A stretch of 64,000 nucleotides of DNA from the NCBI RefSeq assembly GCF_026342405.1, contig NZ_JAPEMU010000001.1:1550001-1614000 (forward strand). The letters run 5' to 3'. A program made the translations under genes and the position numbers. Positions 8,383-15,908 of the stretch are shown here, piece after piece. A model generated the notes under the pieces. That model worked only from the letters and a program-made list of their open reading frames with translations, made no database searches and was not told the origin of the DNA. How positions within the stretch are numbered: position 1 is the stretch's first letter; each line of letters opens with the position of its first letter. The stretch is from Kitasatospora sp. NBC_00240 (lineage in GTDB: Bacteria; Actinomycetota; Actinomycetes; Streptomycetales; Streptomycetaceae).

Positions 8383-9303
8383 GTGAGCAAGCACCTGATC
8401 GTCGGCGCCGGCCCTGTCGGCACCGCCACCGCCCGCCTGCTGGCCGCCCGCGGCGAGGAGGTCACGGTGGCCACCCGCTCGGGCGCGAGCGCCGCACCGC
8501 TGCCGGGTGTCCGCCACATACGGCTGGACGCCACCGACGCGGCCGCGCTCACCGAGGCCGCCGCGGGCGCGGCCGTGCTGTACAACTGCGCCGGTCCCGC
8601 CTACCACCGGTGGGCCACCGACTGGCCGCCGCTGGCCGCCGCCCTGCTGGTCGCCGCGGAGCGCTCGGGCGCCGTGCTGGCCTCGGTGGGCAACCTCTAC
8701 GCCTACGGCGCGGTCACCGCCCCGATCACCGAGGAGACCCCGCTGAACCCGAACTCGGTGAAGGGCCAGGTGCGCGCCCGGATGTGGCAGGACGCCCACG
8801 CCCTGCACCTGGCGGGACGCGTCCGGGCCACCGAGATCCGCAGCTCCGACTACCTCGGCCCGGGCGCCCTCAGCGCCATCGACTCCCGGGTCTTCGACAA
8901 GGCCCTGACCGGGCGGGCCGTGCAGGTGATGCGCAACCCCGACGCCGCCCACAGCTGGACGTACACCGAGGACGCCGCCCGGCTGCTGGTGACCGTCGGC
9001 GGCGACGAGCGGGCCTGGGGCCGGCCGTGGCACGTGCCGACCAACGAGCCCCGGACCCAGCGCGAGGTGGTCGCCGACTTCTGCCGGGCCGCCGGGGTGC
9101 CGCAGGTGAAGGTGACCGGCCTCCCGGACGCCGTGCTCGCCGCGGTCGGCCTGTTCAACCCGACCGTCCGGGCCCTCAAGGAGACCGCCTACCAGCTGCG
9201 GGACCCGTTCGTGATGGACTCCACCGCCGCCCGGAAGACCTTCGGCCTGGAGCCGACCCCGTGGACGGAGCTCCTCGGCGCCATCGCCGCGGCCTCCCGC
9301 TGA
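8383..9303 (+). CDS. NAD(P)-dependent epimerase/NmrA-like oxidoreductase
   Basis: The protein has 306 residues. It begins with the dinucleotide loop LIVGAGPVGTATARLL and continues with an extended-SDR fold. GNLYAYG is the strand region that often carries the SDR tyrosine, and SWTYTEDAARLLV is the NAD-epimerase C-terminal signature. The catalytic YxxxK is not clearly conserved, so it may be an atypical SDR acting as an isomerase or reductase. The GTG start has a weak GAG upstream. Control by the divergent TetR regulator is inferred from the three operators in the promoter. Confidence 0.85.
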   Translation: MSKHLIVGAGPVGTATARLLAARGEEVTVATRSGASAAPLPGVRHIRLDATDAAALTEAAAGAAVLYNCAGPAYHRWATDWPPLAAALLVAAERSGAVLASVGNLYAYGAVTAPITEETPLNPNSVKGQVRARMWQDAHALHLAGRVRATEIRSSDYLGPGALSAIDSRVFDKALTGRAVQVMRNPDAAHSWTYTEDAARLLVTVGGDERAWGRPWHVPTNEPRTQREVVADFCRAAGVPQVKVTGLPDAVLAAVGLFNPTVRALKETAYQLRDPFVMDSTAARKTFGLEPTPWTELLGAIAAASR

Positions 9304-9405
9304 GCCGGGGCCGCACCGGGCGGCGGACCGAACCCGGACGTGGGGCCGGCGGGCCCGCGCCGCGCGCGAGGTCCGAACATCAGGAGGGCACGCCGGGGCG
9401 GCGGG

Positions 9406-10482
9406 TCAGGGCGGCGCGGTGAACGCGTACCCCTTGTCGATCAAGGCCGGCAGGTAGGTCCGCAGGGCCGCGACCGTCTGCGAGCGGTCGCCCCCGCCGT
9501 CGTGGTTGAGGACGATCGCGCCGGGCCGCACCCCGCCCAGCACCCGGGAGGTGATCGCCGCCGTGCCGGGACGCGCCCAGTCCTGCGGGTCCACCGACCA
9601 GCCCATCGGACGCAGCCCCAGCTCCGAGCAGACCTTGATCGCCACCGGGGACCAGTCCCCGCCCGGCGCCCGGAACCAGGTCGTCGCCCGGCCGGTGGCC
9701 TTCTCCAGCAGCTCCGAGGTGCGCTGCAGCTCGGTCCGTACCGCGGCCTCGGGGAGCCCCCGGAGCTCGGGATGGGACCATGTGTGGTTGGCCAGGTGGT
9801 GGCCGCCGTCGGCGATGGCCCGGACCAGCGAGGGGTACTGGGCGGCGTTCTGCCCGATCACGAAGAAGGTGGCCCTGATCCCGTACTGCCGCAGCAGGGC
9901 GAGCACCGCCGGGGTGTAGCGGGGGTCGGGCCCGTCGTCCACGGTGATCGCCACCAAGCGTCGGGCCGCCGACAGCTCGCTGACCGGCCGGTTCTGCGCC
10001 TGGTCCAGGGCCCGCGGAGCCGGGGCCGGGGCGGGTGCGGAAGGCGACGGGGCAGCGGCCGCGCCGGTAACCGTACCGGCACTCGCACTCGCACTCGCAC
10101 TCTGGGCAGGCTGTGCGCTTCTCCCCTGCCCCGTCCCCGGGAGCGGGCTCGCGGTCGGGCCCGCGGTCGGGCTCGGGCCGGCCGCCGGAGCCGGCTCGGG
10201 CCCGGCGGCGGGCGCGGACGCGGGGCTCCGTCCCGGATCCGGGACCGGCGCCGCGGCGCGGGCCGGCGGGGGGCCGTCGCCGCCGCCGTCCGGGACGGCA
10301 CCGGCGTCCAGCCCGGCGCCGAACGCCCCGGAGCCGGGCCACAGGGCGCTCTCACCCTGCTCGAACGACGGGCGACCGCACCCGCTCACCGACAGCAGGG
10401 CCGCACCGGCGGCGACCAACAGCACTCTTCGCGAGTAAGTCTGACGATCGGACAACATTCCGAATCTCTGCCCCGTTGCCAC
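9406..10482 (-). CDS. Lipoprotein polysaccharide deacetylase (NodB domain)
   Basis: The protein is about 358 residues from a GTG directly preceded by a GGGAGGGAGGG ribosome site; an ATG at 10458 is the alternative start. The signal contains YSRRVLLV and lipobox LSVSGC, so it is probably exported (possibly by Tat) and lipid-anchored. A Pro/Ala/Ser linker of about 130 residues follows, then a CE4/NodB domain: TVDDGPD (catalytic base and metal Asp), HTWSHP (metal histidines), RAPGGDW, and a final IVLNHDG. It should N- or O-deacetylate cell-wall glycan such as peptidoglycan. The linker gives reach through the wall. Confidence 0.88.
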   Translation of the reverse strand: MATGQRFGMLSDRQTYSRRVLLVAAGAALLSVSGCGRPSFEQGESALWPGSGAFGAGLDAGAVPDGGGDGPPPARAAAPVPDPGRSPASAPAAGPEPAPAAGPSPTAGPTASPLPGTGQGRSAQPAQSASASASAGTVTGAAAAPSPSAPAPAPAPRALDQAQNRPVSELSAARRLVAITVDDGPDPRYTPAVLALLRQYGIRATFFVIGQNAAQYPSLVRAIADGGHHLANHTWSHPELRGLPEAAVRTELQRTSELLEKATGRATTWFRAPGGDWSPVAIKVCSELGLRPMGWSVDPQDWARPGTAAITSRVLGGVRPGAIVLNHDGGGDRSQTVAALRTYLPALIDKGYAFTAPP

Positions 10483-10609
10483 CCCTCCCTCCCGACATCC
10501 GGATCGCGGCAGGCATTTCACCACCTGGACGGCGTAAGCAACCCCTCCGTCGAGCTGCGACCGCTACCCTGACCCGCAGTGTGATGATCTGCCTCCAGAG
10601 GAAGTAGTA

Positions 10610-11464
10610 ATGACGACAAGTCAGGCTTTCGCGCAGCAGGACGACGGCGACCGCAGCGAGGTGGGCGACTGGGAGCGCTTCGGCGTCGACACCAGCAAGC
10701 CGCACTCCGCGCGGATCTACGACTACTGGCTGGGCGGCAAGACCAACTTCGCCCCCGACCGGGCCATGGGCGAGGCCATCGAGCAGGCGATCCCCGGCAT
10801 CCGGACGATGGCCAAGGAGAACCGCGCCTTCCAGGGCCGCGCGGTGCGGCACCTGGTGCGGGAGCACGGCATCCGCCAGTTCCTCGACCTCGGGACGGGC
10901 ATCCCCACCTCCCCCAACACCCACGACATCGCGCAGGCCATCGCCCCCGAGGCCCGGGTCGTCTACGTGGACAACGACCCGATCGTGCTGGCCCACGCCC
11001 GGGCGCTGATGATCGGCGACCCGTCGGGCCGCACCAGCTACATCCACGCCGACCTGGGCCGGGCCGAGGAGCTCCTGGCGGACCCGGCGCTGACCTCCAC
11101 GCTGGACCTCGAGCAGCCGGTCGGCCTGCTGCTGATCGCCGTCCTGATGCTGATCGCCGACGAGGACGACCCCTGGAGCAAGGTCGCCGCCCTGCGCGAC
11201 GCCCTCCCCTCCGGCAGCTGCATCGCGCTGACCCACCCGACCCAGGACTTCGACCCCGAGGCGGTCCGGCAGGTCGAGGAGTCCGCCCGGCAGGGCGGCA
11301 TGACCCTCGTCCCGCGGACCCGCGAGGAGGTGGCCCGGTTCTTCGACGGCTGGGAGCTGCTGGAGCCCGGGGTCTCGCCCGTGATGGCCTGGCTCCCCGA
11401 CGGCGAGCTGACCGCCGACCCGGAGACCGCCTACTACTGGTCCGGCGTCGCCCGCAAGAAGTAG
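10610..11464 (+). CDS. DUF574/Methyltransf_19-type SAM methyltransferase
   Basis: The protein has 284 residues. The hallmark of this actinobacterial family, PHSARIYDYWLGGKTNFAPDR, occurs near residue 31. The SAM-binding region FLDLGTGIPTSPNTHDIAQ and VVYVDNDPIVLAHAR follow, and the protein ends WSGVARKK. A GAGGAAG ribosome site precedes the ATG. Family members are abundant in Streptomyces and their substrates are mostly unknown. It is a single gene bounded by a strong hairpin. Confidence 0.9.
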   Translation: MTTSQAFAQQDDGDRSEVGDWERFGVDTSKPHSARIYDYWLGGKTNFAPDRAMGEAIEQAIPGIRTMAKENRAFQGRAVRHLVREHGIRQFLDLGTGIPTSPNTHDIAQAIAPEARVVYVDNDPIVLAHARALMIGDPSGRTSYIHADLGRAEELLADPALTSTLDLEQPVGLLLIAVLMLIADEDDPWSKVAALRDALPSGSCIALTHPTQDFDPEAVRQVEESARQGGMTLVPRTREEVARFFDGWELLEPGVSPVMAWLPDGELTADPETAYYWSGVARKK

Positions 11465-11471
11465 CCGCCGC

Positions 11472-11507
11472 CCGCCGCACCCCGCCGGCGCGCACGGGGT
11501 GCGGCGG
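11472..11507. terminator. Bidirectional hairpin terminator
   Basis: A perfect 13-bp stem (CCGCCGCACCCCG and its complement) with a 10-base loop sits between convergent genes, eight bases after the methyltransferase stop. Confidence 0.8.
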
Positions 11508-11524
11508 CCCGCGACCGGCGGCCG

Positions 11525-12391
11525 CTACTTCAGCAGCCTGGACATCCTGCGGTCGGCGAGCGGCTTGCCGCCGGTCTGACAGGTCGGGCAGTACTGCAGC
11601 GCCGAATCGCTGAACGACACCTCGCGGATGGTGTCGCCGCACACCGGGCAGGGCTGCCCGGTGCGCCCGTGCACCCGCAGTCCGCTCTTCTTCTCCGCCT
11701 TGAGCAGCCCGGCGGCCAGCCCCCGCGAGCGCTCCACCGCCTCCCGCAGGGTGCTGCCGAGCGCCTCGTACAGGCGGGCCGTCTCCTCCTCGTCGAGGCT
11801 CGCCGCCAGCTTGTACGGCGACATCCGGGCCGCGTGCAGCACCTCGTCCGAGTACGCGTTGCCCACCCCCGCCAGCACACCCTGGTCACGCAGGACGCCC
11901 TTCAGCCGGCGCCGCTCGCCGCTCAGCAGGCGGGCGAAGACCTCCGGGGTGAAGGACGGGTCCAGCGGGTCGGGGCCCAGCCGGGCGATGCCGGGCACCT
12001 CGGCGGGGTCGTGCACGCAGTACACCGCGAGGCGCTTCTGGGTGCCGGCCTCGGTGAGGTCGAAACCGGCCCCGGCCGGCTCGGCCAGCAGGACGCGCAG
12101 GGCCAGCGGCCCCTTGCCGGGGTGCGGCGGCTCGGGCGGGAGGTTCTCGCGCCAGCGCAGCCAGCCGGCCCGCGCCAGGTGGACGACCAGGTGCAGTCCG
12201 CCCCCCGTGACGTCGAGGAACTTGCCGTGCCTGGTCACCGCGTCGACGGTGCGGCCCTCCAGGTCGGAGAGCGGCGGCGCGTACGTCTTCAGCGCACTCA
12301 CCGCGACGGGGTGGACCTTAGCCATGGTGTGCCCGACCAGGTGCTCACCCAGGAAGGCGCTGAGGGCCTCGACCTCCGGCAGTTCCGGCAT
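11525..12391 (-). CDS. Fpg/Nei-family DNA glycosylase/AP lyase
   Basis: The protein has 288 residues from the ATG giving MPELPEVE; Pro2 and Glu3 are the catalytic pair exposed after Met removal, which fixes the start. The N-terminal beta-sandwich has the conserved GKFLDV lysine. The helix-two-turn-helix carries GVLAGVGNAYSDEVLHAA. A C-terminal zinc finger, CPVC...CPTC, ends at residue 275. It should excise oxidised bases and nick the abasic site. The sequence differs enough from canonical MutM (for example HLVVHLARAGWLRW in place of HLRMTG) that a Nei-like role on oxidised pyrimidines is equally possible. Confidence 0.9.
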   Translation of the reverse strand: MPELPEVEALSAFLGEHLVGHTMAKVHPVAVSALKTYAPPLSDLEGRTVDAVTRHGKFLDVTGGGLHLVVHLARAGWLRWRENLPPEPPHPGKGPLALRVLLAEPAGAGFDLTEAGTQKRLAVYCVHDPAEVPGIARLGPDPLDPSFTPEVFARLLSGERRRLKGVLRDQGVLAGVGNAYSDEVLHAARMSPYKLAASLDEEETARLYEALGSTLREAVERSRGLAAGLLKAEKKSGLRVHGRTGQPCPVCGDTIREVSFSDSALQYCPTCQTGGKPLADRRMSRLLK

Positions 12392-12398
12392 GGGGAAA

Positions 12399-12433
<35 letters not shown>

Positions 12434-12464
12434 GCCGCCCACCGGGCCCGCGGCGGCGCCGTGC

Positions 12465-12503
12465 GGCTCTTCACAGGGCCATCGTGAGGCTCTTCACAGG
12501 GCC
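12465..12503. repeat. 16-bp direct repeat upstream of disulfide cassette 1
   Basis: GGCTCTTCACAGGGCC occurs at 12465-12480 and again at 12488-12503, a 23-bp period, or about two helical turns. It ends 46 bp before the first gene of the cassette. It could be a tandem operator or simply a small duplication. Confidence 0.6.
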
Positions 12504-12549
12504 GAACAGCGCCGCCGTCCGTGGACACACCTGTGGCAGACTCGGACAA

Positions 12550-13281
12550 ATGGACAGCAAGCAGGCCACCAGGACGCTCCGCGCGGCGATTTTCGCCGCG
12601 CTGGTCGTGCTGCTCGCCGCGCTCGGCCAGGTGCTGGTCACCGGCCGGCCGCTGCCCGTCGCGGTGCTGGCCCTCGCGGGCGGCGCCGTCTTCGCCCTCG
12701 CCCTGGCCCTGGCGGGCCGCGGGCGCGGGTTCGTCCGGATCGCGGCCGTGTTCCTGCCGCTGCAGCTGGCCCTGTCCGCCCTCTTCGACCTCGCGCAGAC
12801 GACCTGCGGCCCGGGCTCCGGCACCGGACCGCACGTCTTCGAGCCGCTGGTCTGCCGCGGCGGTTCGGTCGGCGCCTTCCTGGTCGGGAACAGCAGCCTG
12901 GCCGGGAACAGCGGGCTCGCCGGTGACGGCGGCCTGCTGGGCCACGGCGCCGCGTCGGCCGGCGTGCCGACCGCCGCCGGCGGGGTCCTGCTCCTGCTGG
13001 TGCACACCCTGATCGCGCTGTTCGCCGCGTTCTGGCTGCGGCGCGCCGACGCCGCCCTGACCGGCCTTGCCGAGGCGCTGCGCACCCTGCGCGACTTCCT
13101 GCACAGCCGGGCGACGGCCGCCGTCCGACGGCTGCTGCGGCTGCTCACCGCACCGGTCCCGGCCCGCCCGGTGGTCCGGGTGCCCCTCCCGCCGTCCAGC
13201 CGGGAGCACCTCCCGGTCGAGGACGTCCTGCTCGGCCCGGCCGTCCGGCGAGGTCCGCCGGTGCTCGCGCCGGCCTGCTGA
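12550..13281 (+). CDS. Membrane protein of disulfide cassette 1, two conserved cysteines
   Basis: The protein has 243 residues and about four membrane segments (roughly 12-30, 37-56, 62-80 and 144-163). The third and fourth are separated by a long loop holding C86 (AQTTCGP) and C102 (PLVCRGGS). After the last helix comes a basic amphipathic stretch and a 50-residue Arg/Pro-rich tail. The same gene order occurs at 56633, where the paralogue keeps QTTC at the same position and LVCxGGS. The ATG lies seven bases after CAGACT, suggesting a leaderless transcript. The function is not described to my knowledge. The position and cysteine pair suggest a redox or quinone-linked partner of the DsbA/VKOR proteins that follow. 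Confidence 0.8.
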   Translation: MDSKQATRTLRAAIFAALVVLLAALGQVLVTGRPLPVAVLALAGGAVFALALALAGRGRGFVRIAAVFLPLQLALSALFDLAQTTCGPGSGTGPHVFEPLVCRGGSVGAFLVGNSSLAGNSGLAGDGGLLGHGAASAGVPTAAGGVLLLLVHTLIALFAAFWLRRADAALTGLAEALRTLRDFLHSRATAAVRRLLRLLTAPVPARPVVRVPLPPSSREHLPVEDVLLGPAVRRGPPVLAPAC

Positions 13282-13384
13282 GAACACCTCCGCTCTCAGC
13301 GGTCGCCCCGCCGCGCCAGGCCTCCCGCTCCCCGCGGGCCGCCGGCGCCAGCCGACCTCCGATCGAGCACAGGACGACCTCCCC

Positions 13385-14203
13385 ATGAGCAAGAACAGCA
13401 CCAACGGCACCCCCGACGACAACGGCACCGGCAGCCGCAAGCCCGGCGGCCGGGCCGCCACCGAGCGGCTGCACGCGGAGCGCCGGCGGGCCGAGCGGTC
13501 CGCGAAGATCCGCCGCCGCACCGTGGTCGGCGCCGCCTCGGCGGCCGTCCTGGCCCTGGCCGCGGGCGTCGCGTTCGCCGTCGGCGGCTCCGGCGGCGGG
13601 GCGCAGAGCGGACCGCTGGTGGTCCCCGCGAACGCGAGCGGCCCCGACGGCACCGTGGTGACGTACGGCAAGGCCGACGCCGCGCACACCCTGGAGGTCT
13701 ACGAGGACTTCCGCTGCCCGTACTGCGAGCAGCTGGAGACCACCGACGGGCCGGCCATGCAAGCACTCGCCGACAACGGCACGTACAAGATCGAGTACCA
13801 CCTGGCCACCTTCCTCGACAAGGGCCTCGGCGGCAAGGGCTCACGCACCGCGCTCGCCGCCGCCGGCGCGGCGCTGAACGAGGGCGTGGACAAGTTCAAG
13901 CAGTTCCACGACATGCTCTACGCCAACCAGCCCGACGAGCGCGACGACGCCTTCGCCGACACCAACCACCTGCTGGACCTGGCCGGGAAGGTGCCGGGCC
14001 TGAAGACCGACGCCTTCGTCAAGGCCGTCCAGGAGGGCACCTACGCCCCTTGGGCCGCCGAGGTCTCCAAGGCCTTCGACAACAGCGGCGTCACCGGCAC
14101 CCCGACGGTGAACCTGGACGGCAAGAAGCTGGAGGTCTTCGGCAACGGCGCCGCGGTCACCCCGGACCAGTTCACCGCGATGGTCAAGCAGGCCGTCGGA
14201 TGA
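13385..14203 (+). CDS. DsbA-like membrane-anchored thioredoxin-fold oxidase (cassette 1)
   Basis: The protein has 272 residues. A charged cytoplasmic N-terminus (1-45) precedes one membrane anchor (46-67). The extracytoplasmic domain has EVYEDFRCPYC (active site C111-C114) and the cis-Pro loop GTPTVNLDG, the DSBA/thioredoxin_4 fold. It should introduce or shuffle disulfides in exported proteins. Its stop codon overlaps the start of the VKOR gene (ATGA), so the two are translated together and probably form an oxidase/reoxidase pair. Its paralogue in cassette 2 has CPVC instead. Confidence 0.92.
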   Translation: MSKNSTNGTPDDNGTGSRKPGGRAATERLHAERRRAERSAKIRRRTVVGAASAAVLALAAGVAFAVGGSGGGAQSGPLVVPANASGPDGTVVTYGKADAAHTLEVYEDFRCPYCEQLETTDGPAMQALADNGTYKIEYHLATFLDKGLGGKGSRTALAAAGAALNEGVDKFKQFHDMLYANQPDERDDAFADTNHLLDLAGKVPGLKTDAFVKAVQEGTYAPWAAEVSKAFDNSGVTGTPTVNLDGKKLEVFGNGAAVTPDQFTAMVKQAVG

Positions 14204-14841
14204 CCCCCGCCGGCCCGGAGAGCACCGGCACCACCGTGGCGGGCGGCGGACCGATCGGCGCGAGCCGGGCCTTCGCCTGGCTGCTGGTGGTCACCGGCGC
14301 GCTCGGCCTGACCGCGTCGGTCGTCCTGACCATCGACAAGATCCGCCTGTTGCAGGACCCCTCGTACGTCCCCAACTGCAACATCAACCCGATCATCAGC
14401 TGCGGCTCGGTGATGGGCAGCGACCAGGCGGAGGCCTTCGGCTTCCCCAACTCGCTGATCGGCCTGATCGGGTTCTCGGTGGTGGTCGCGATCGGCGTCG
14501 GGCTGCTCGCCGGGGCCCGCTACCGGCGGTGGTTCTGGCTCGGCCTCCAGGCCGGCACCGTGTTCGGGGTCGGCTTCGTGACCTGGCTGATGATCCAGAC
14601 GCTCTACCGGATCGGGGCACTCTGCCCGTACTGCATGCTGGTCTGGGCGGCGATGATCCCGCTGTTCTGGTACACCACCCTGCACAGCCTGCGCAGCGGC
14701 GTGATCCCGGTGTCCGCACGGCTGCGCCCGGCCGTCCGGGAGGCCCTGCGCTACCACTGGGTGGTGCCCGCGCTCTGGTACGCGGTGATCGCCCTGCTGA
14801 TCCTCAGCCGGTTCTGGTACTACTGGCGCACCCTGATCTGA
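14200..14841 (+). CDS. VKOR-family disulfide reoxidase (cassette 1)
   Basis: The protein has 213 residues and five likely helices. The VKOR signature is complete: the loop cysteines C60 and C68 in PNCNINPIISCGS and the quinone-side CPYC at 142-145. Bacterial VKORs pass electrons from DsbA-like proteins to quinone. The 4-base overlap with the dsbA-like gene ensures coupled translation. The C-terminal helix ends FWYYWRTLI, nearly identical in the paralogue at 58628. A hairpin terminator follows 40 bases later. Confidence 0.93.
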   Translation: MTPAGPESTGTTVAGGGPIGASRAFAWLLVVTGALGLTASVVLTIDKIRLLQDPSYVPNCNINPIISCGSVMGSDQAEAFGFPNSLIGLIGFSVVVAIGVGLLAGARYRRWFWLGLQAGTVFGVGFVTWLMIQTLYRIGALCPYCMLVWAAMIPLFWYTTLHSLRSGVIPVSARLRPAVREALRYHWVVPALWYAVIALLILSRFWYYWRTLI

Positions 14842-14880
14842 GCGCCGTGCCCCCGCACCCTGCGGGAGCGATGTCGTCGA

Positions 14881-14915
14881 CGGCCGGCCCGGGAGTCCTG
14901 CTCCCGGGCCGGCCG
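14881..14915 (+). terminator. Hairpin terminator after disulfide cassette 1
   Basis: A perfect 15-bp stem (CGGCCGGCCCGGGAG and complement) with loop TCCTG ends the three-gene transcript. Confidence 0.85.
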
Positions 14916-15030
14916 CGGCGTTTCCCGGCCCGGCCGACGGGAACGGCCCCGGACCCCCGGACCGGCCGCGGCGTTTCCCTGCCCGGCCGACGGGAAGGGC
15001 CCCGGACCCCCGGACCCCCGGACCGGCCGG
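14909..15030. repeat. 53-bp tandem repeat, about two copies
   Basis: The block starting CCGGCCGCGGCG at 14909 recurs at 14962 with few changes, and a fragment recurs near 15023 after an extra CCCCCGGA step. It lies between the terminator and the next leaderless gene. Confidence 0.7.
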
Positions 15031-15042
15031 GGCGCCGACCAG

Positions 15043-15048
15043 TAGGGT
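15043..15048 (+). promoter_or_regulatory. Probable -10 box, leaderless start
   Basis: TAGGGT lies six bases before the ATG at 15055 with no ribosome site between them. This matches the layout of the paralogous gene at 25350. Confidence 0.45.
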
Positions 15049-15054
15049 GGCCCC

Positions 15055-15441
15055 ATGTCCCGTGCCCGCCGAGTCCCCCGGATGAGCGAGGAGCAGATCG
15101 CGGCCCTCGCGGACGCGGCCCTCGCCGACCTCGCCGCACGGCTGGCGCAGCGGGCCTTCCGGCCGCTGCCGCCCGCGACCGGTCCTGACGTGCCGCCGGC
15201 TCCCGACGAGGGGCCGGACCCCCAGGGCGACGCCCTGGCCAGGCTGCACACCCTGGTGCATCTGCGGCGGGCGGCGGAACGGCTGACCGACCAGGTCGCC
15301 CGGGACGCGGTCGAGGCCGGCGCCGGGTACCCCCAGCTCGGGGAGGCCCTGGAGATGAGCCGCCAGGGCGCCCGGAAGCGCTGGCCCGGCCTGGTGCCCG
15401 CCGCCCCGAGCCGTCCCCCGACCGAGCGGAGCCCCCGATGA
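15055..15441 (+). CDS. Small HTH-like protein paired with response regulator (copy 1)
   Basis: The protein has 128 residues. An N-terminal helix of the form LADAALADLAARLAQRAFRPL is followed by a Pro/Asp-rich linker and then LHTLVHLRRAAERLTDQVARDAVEAGAGYPQLGEAL. The final EMSRQGARKRWPGL resembles the recognition helix of a helix-turn-helix. It overlaps the next response-regulator gene by four bases (ATGA). A clear paralogue precedes a paralogous response regulator at 25350. The role is unknown; a small DNA-binding or adaptor partner of the receiver protein is the natural guess. Confidence 0.8.
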   Translation: MSRARRVPRMSEEQIAALADAALADLAARLAQRAFRPLPPATGPDVPPAPDEGPDPQGDALARLHTLVHLRRAAERLTDQVARDAVEAGAGYPQLGEALEMSRQGARKRWPGLVPAAPSRPPTERSPR

Positions 15442-15881
15442 CCGTCCCCGGCCCGATCCGTTCGCTCGGCGTTCTCCTGGTGGAGGACGACGCCGCCGAC
15501 GCGATGCTGATCGAGGAGGCCCTGCTCGACCGCGGCTCCGCCCGGACGATCACCCGCGCCGTGGACGGCGTGGCGGCCCTGGAGTACCTGCGCGACAGCC
15601 TGCGCCGACTGCCCGACCTGATCATCCTCGACCTCAACATGCCGCGCCTGAACGGCCGTGAGCTGCTCCACGTCCTGAAGAACGACCCGGAACTCCAGCA
15701 GATCCCCGTCGTGGTGCTCACCACGTCCGCGGCTCCCGAGGACATCACCAGCTCGTACCGGCACCACGCGAACGCCTATGTCACGAAGCCGGTCAACCTC
15801 GACGACTTCATCCGCGCCGCCCGGAGCATCGACGCCTTCTACCTCGACACGGTCGCCCTGCCGCCGCACGAGGGGCGCTGA
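15438..15881 (+). CDS. Single-domain response regulator, Rcp1-like (copy 1)
   Basis: The protein has 147 residues, a lone receiver domain without an output module. The acidic pocket is VEDDAADA, the phospho-acceptor Asp is in LIILDLNMPRLNGRE, the switch Thr is in VVLTTSAAPED, and Lys is in YVTKPVNLDDF. The NMPRLNG signature and extended C-terminus match regulators that partner phytochrome-type histidine kinases. The CHASE3 kinase at 23518 carries the matching SHDLQEPLRK phospho-site block. It is coupled to the small HTH-like gene upstream. Confidence 0.9.
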   Translation: MTVPGPIRSLGVLLVEDDAADAMLIEEALLDRGSARTITRAVDGVAALEYLRDSLRRLPDLIILDLNMPRLNGRELLHVLKNDPELQQIPVVVLTTSAAPEDITSSYRHHANAYVTKPVNLDDFIRAARSIDAFYLDTVALPPHEGR

Positions 15882-15908
15882 CGCCCGACCGCCCCGGCGG
15901 CGGCGCCG

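Noticed and set aside
12443..12549. SigR-type (disulfide stress) promoter before cassette 1
   Set aside because: No GGAAT box with a GTT 18-19 bp downstream was found here or before cassette 2.
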